The notes below the pieces were generated by a model, which saw only the letters and a program-made list of their open reading frames with translations, searched no databases and was not told where the DNA came from. Below are positions 62,517 through 64,000 of a DNA stretch of 64,000 nt, piece by piece. Each line of letters begins with the position of its first letter. Position 1 is the stretch's first letter. Source of the stretch: Mycolicibacterium pyrenivorans (GTDB taxonomy: Bacteria; Actinomycetota; Actinomycetes; Mycobacteriales; Mycobacteriaceae); the NCBI RefSeq assembly GCF_025821625.1, contig NZ_JACKSH010000101.1, forward strand, positions 1-64,000, written 5' to 3'. The position numbers and the translations under genes were made by a program.

Positions 62517-62846
62517 TCAGCTCACTTCCATCGACAGGATCTTCAGGTCCCGACCCTCGAGCACCTCGACGTCGGCACTCCCGCACGGACACAACAGGAT
62601 CGGGTCACTCAGCTCGAAACGGGCGGCGCACGTGCGGCACTGCGCGGCACCGGGGCGCACGTCGACGTCGAGCGTCGCACCGTCGGCGACCGTCCCCTCG
62701 GTGGCCAGGCCGAAGCAGAACTCCATCGCGGCGGGCACGATCGCGCACAGCGCGCCGACCTCCAGCCTGACGCTGTGCACGCGCCGGCCCGCGGCGTGCT
62801 CGCACACCGCGTCGACAACACTCTGCGTGATCGCCATCTCGTGCAT
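62517..62846 (-). CDS. hypA: Hydrogenase maturation nickel metallochaperone HypA
   Basis: A 109-aa Ni chaperone. The N-terminal MHEMAITQSVV supplies the His2 nickel ligand. The zinc site is CRTC followed by LLCPCGS: the second pair is CxC rather than the usual CxxC. It is the first gene of the hyp/hhy locus (minus strand) and is adjacent to hypB. Confidence 0.94.
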   Translation of the reverse strand: MHEMAITQSVVDAVCEHAAGRRVHSVRLEVGALCAIVPAAMEFCFGLATEGTVADGATLDVDVRPGAAQCRTCAARFELSDPILLCPCGSADVEVLEGRDLKILSMEVS

Positions 62847-62919
62847 CGGTGCCCATTCTGCCTGGGTGAACCCACGATAGGCCCGCGTCCGGCCGGGCGT
62901 CCACGTTCGGTGCGCGCGG

Positions 62920-63819
62920 TCAGGCGCGGTCCGCGACGTCCGCCGCGAAGACTCGGCGCAGGAAGTCGATCTGGTCGGCCTTGACCTGCGGGTCGTGATA
63001 GATGTCGAAGTGCCCGTACGGGTAGTGGCGCAACTCGCCCCGCGGCGCCCGGTGTGCCGCCTCGATCGTCGGACCAGGTGGCGTGGTCGTGTCGCCGTCG
63101 CAGACGCACACCAGCAGCGGCATGCGAAGCCGTCCGGCCTTCCTGCCGGGCCGGTAGAACGGGAACCTCAGCATCAACCTCGCCGCGAACTCGTTGCGCC
63201 ACAACGACCCCGGACCGACGAGGGCCTCGAATCCGGGCTTCGCGTCCGGCGCGGTGAGCGCCGCGTAGCTGCCCGGCACGCCCACCGCGGGCACCAGGCG
63301 AGGCGGACGTCCACGCCAGGCGCCGAGTTGATCCCGCAGCCCGGCCAGGGTCAGCGCCGCCGCGGTCCGCAGCGGCACCTCGCGCAGCGCGGCGATGGAG
63401 TCGGTGAACGGCGCCTGCGCTATCACCGCCGCGATCCGCGGATCGTCCGCGGCGACCGCGAGCACGTGGCCGCCGCTGAACGACGACCCCCACAGCACGA
63501 TCCGGTCGGGATCGACGCCGTCGAGGCGGCGGGCCCATGCGACGACCGCTCGGTAGTCGTCCAGCTGCCTGCCGATGTCGAGCAGCTGGCGGGGCATGCC
63601 GGTGGACGCGCCGAAATGCCGGTAGTCGAAGAGCACCACGACGTAGCCGGCGTCGCGGAACGCCTCGGCGTAGGCAGGCAGCCCGTCGTCGCGGGTGGCG
63701 CTGAAGCCGTGAGCCATGACGACGCACGGGCGGGCCCGGCCGCCGGCGTGCGGGCGGTAGACGTAGGCGGCGAGCGCTTCACCTGCGGCGGGAATGCGGA
63801 CCTCCGGTGGCGTCGTCAT
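62920..63819 (-). CDS. Alpha/beta hydrolase
   Basis: A 299-aa protein of the dienelactone hydrolase/thioesterase-like group: VVMAHGFSATRDDGLPAYAEAF (oxyanion region), nucleophile motif LWGSSFSGGH, and an acid/His region (VCVCDGDTTTPP; YPYGHFDIYHDPQV). Function is unknown. ATG 63819 was chosen; GTG 63849 would add ten residues. It starts 36 bases from a LexA box and diverges from recA, so it could share SOS control. Confidence 0.88.
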   Translation of the reverse strand: MTTPPEVRIPAAGEALAAYVYRPHAGGRARPCVVMAHGFSATRDDGLPAYAEAFRDAGYVVVLFDYRHFGASTGMPRQLLDIGRQLDDYRAVVAWARRLDGVDPDRIVLWGSSFSGGHVLAVAADDPRIAAVIAQAPFTDSIAALREVPLRTAAALTLAGLRDQLGAWRGRPPRLVPAVGVPGSYAALTAPDAKPGFEALVGPGSLWRNEFAARLMLRFPFYRPGRKAGRLRMPLLVCVCDGDTTTPPGPTIEAAHRAPRGELRHYPYGHFDIYHDPQVKADQIDFLRRVFAADVADRA

Positions 63820-63854
63820 GCCCAAAAGGTAGTCCGTCGGCGTGTCCACTTGAA

Positions 63855-63870
63855 TCGAACACCTGTTCGT
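63855..63870. promoter_or_regulatory. SOS box (LexA site) upstream of recA
   Basis: TCGAAC-ACCT-GTTCGT matches the mycobacterial LexA consensus TCGAAC-N4-GTTCGA with one mismatch. It is 107 bases before the recA ATG and 36 bases from the divergent hydrolase start. Confidence 0.85.
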
Positions 63871-63899
63871 CTACTGTGGTGATCGTTCGACGCAGTGAC

Positions 63900-63922
63900 T
63901 TGTCGGTGCCCTGCCCTAACGT
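63900..63922 (+). promoter_or_regulatory. RecA-NDp (PafBC-type) DNA-damage promoter of recA
   Basis: TTGTCGGTG (63900-63908), eight bases, then TAACGT (63917-63922) is an exact match to TTGTCRGTG-N8-TANNNT, the LexA-independent damage promoter recognised by PafBC-controlled RNA polymerase. Confidence 0.85.
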
Positions 63923-63976
63923 CACGGCCAACCGACCGAGAACCGGTCAAACAACGACTACCGGAAGAGGTACACC

Positions 63977-64000
63977 ATGGCGCAAGCGCCCGATCGCGAG
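63977..64000 (+). CDS. recA: Recombinase A (only the first 8 codons in the window)
   Basis: ATG 63977 begins MAQAPDRE, nearly the N-terminus of mycobacterial RecA (MAQQAPDRE). A GGAAGAGG ribosome-binding site precedes it. The LexA box, the RecA-NDp promoter and the DUF3046 gene upstream of the hydrogenase locus support the identification; the rest is outside the window. Confidence 0.88.

Overview
This is a 64 kb piece of a high-GC actinobacterial chromosome. Gene content and order match a fast-growing mycobacterium (Mycolicibacterium, M. smegmatis-like). The order infB-rbfA-DHH phosphoesterase-dinF, metallophosphoesterase-pptT-truB, mntR-ribF-rpsO-lppU-gpsI-pepR, ald/aldR, dapB, thyA-dfrA, thyX-dapA-rnj, ftsK, pgsA3-clgR-pspA-pspM and DUF3046-recA is the M. 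tuberculosis Rv2839c to Rv2737c order with local insertions and losses. Many GTG starts sit 6-8 nt after a TANNNT box, as expected for leaderless mycobacterial mRNAs. I see no rRNA, tRNA, CRISPR array or complete insertion sequence.

Layout: 1-4.8 kb is the translation-factor operon (infB truncated by the window edge, rbfA, a DHH phosphoesterase, a MATE transporter). 4.8-10 kb is accessory metabolism: a methyltransferase/MerR divergent pair, a crotonase, DUF2277, DUF1802, a CocE hydrolase and a DUF3558-like protein. 10-20.7 kb carries CoA-dependent activation (pptT), tRNA modification (truB), metal regulation (mntR), flavin synthesis (ribF), rpsO, lppU, polynucleotide phosphorylase, an M16 peptidase and a class A beta-lactamase. 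20.7-23.8 kb has the alanine dehydrogenase/AldR pair. 23.8-25.7 kb looks inserted (an MBL hydrolase, non-coding flanks and a possible recombinase remnant). 25.7-37 kb holds lysine (dapB, dapA) and thymidylate/folate (thyA, dfrA, thyX) genes, RNase J, a decayed diguanylate cyclase and regulators. 37-43.8 kb has an atypical response regulator, a methyltransferase, a mycofactocin-type SDR, a monooxygenase, ftsK, argA and pgsA3. 44-46.4 kb is the ClgR/PspA envelope-stress module behind a SigE-type promoter.

The most distinctive part is 48.6-62.8 kb. It is a minus-strand locus for a group 1h (actinobacterial, high-affinity) [NiFe] hydrogenase, inserted between the DUF3046 gene and recA. It encodes HhyS and HhyL, a full maturation set (HypA, HypB, HypF, HypD, HypE, two HypC and a C-terminal endopeptidase) and six poorly characterised proteins: a NifU/Cys4 fusion, DUF5947-like, DUF6084-like, a 453-aa protein, a 39-aa membrane peptide and DUF6390-like. 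HhyS has CxxD in place of the usual CxxC at the proximal cluster, as described for the Ralstonia actinobacterial-type enzyme. The function of the enzyme (oxidation of trace H2 to feed respiration during starvation) comes from family knowledge. The roles of the six orphans are open and are the best candidates for undescribed biology here.

The window ends eight codons into recA, whose upstream region holds a LexA box and a PafBC-type RecA-NDp promoter. Several genes look damaged or altered: MerR (probable frameshift), YchJ (no in-frame start), CinA (internal deletion), GGDEF (pseudogene) and a response regulator lacking its phospho-acceptor Asp.
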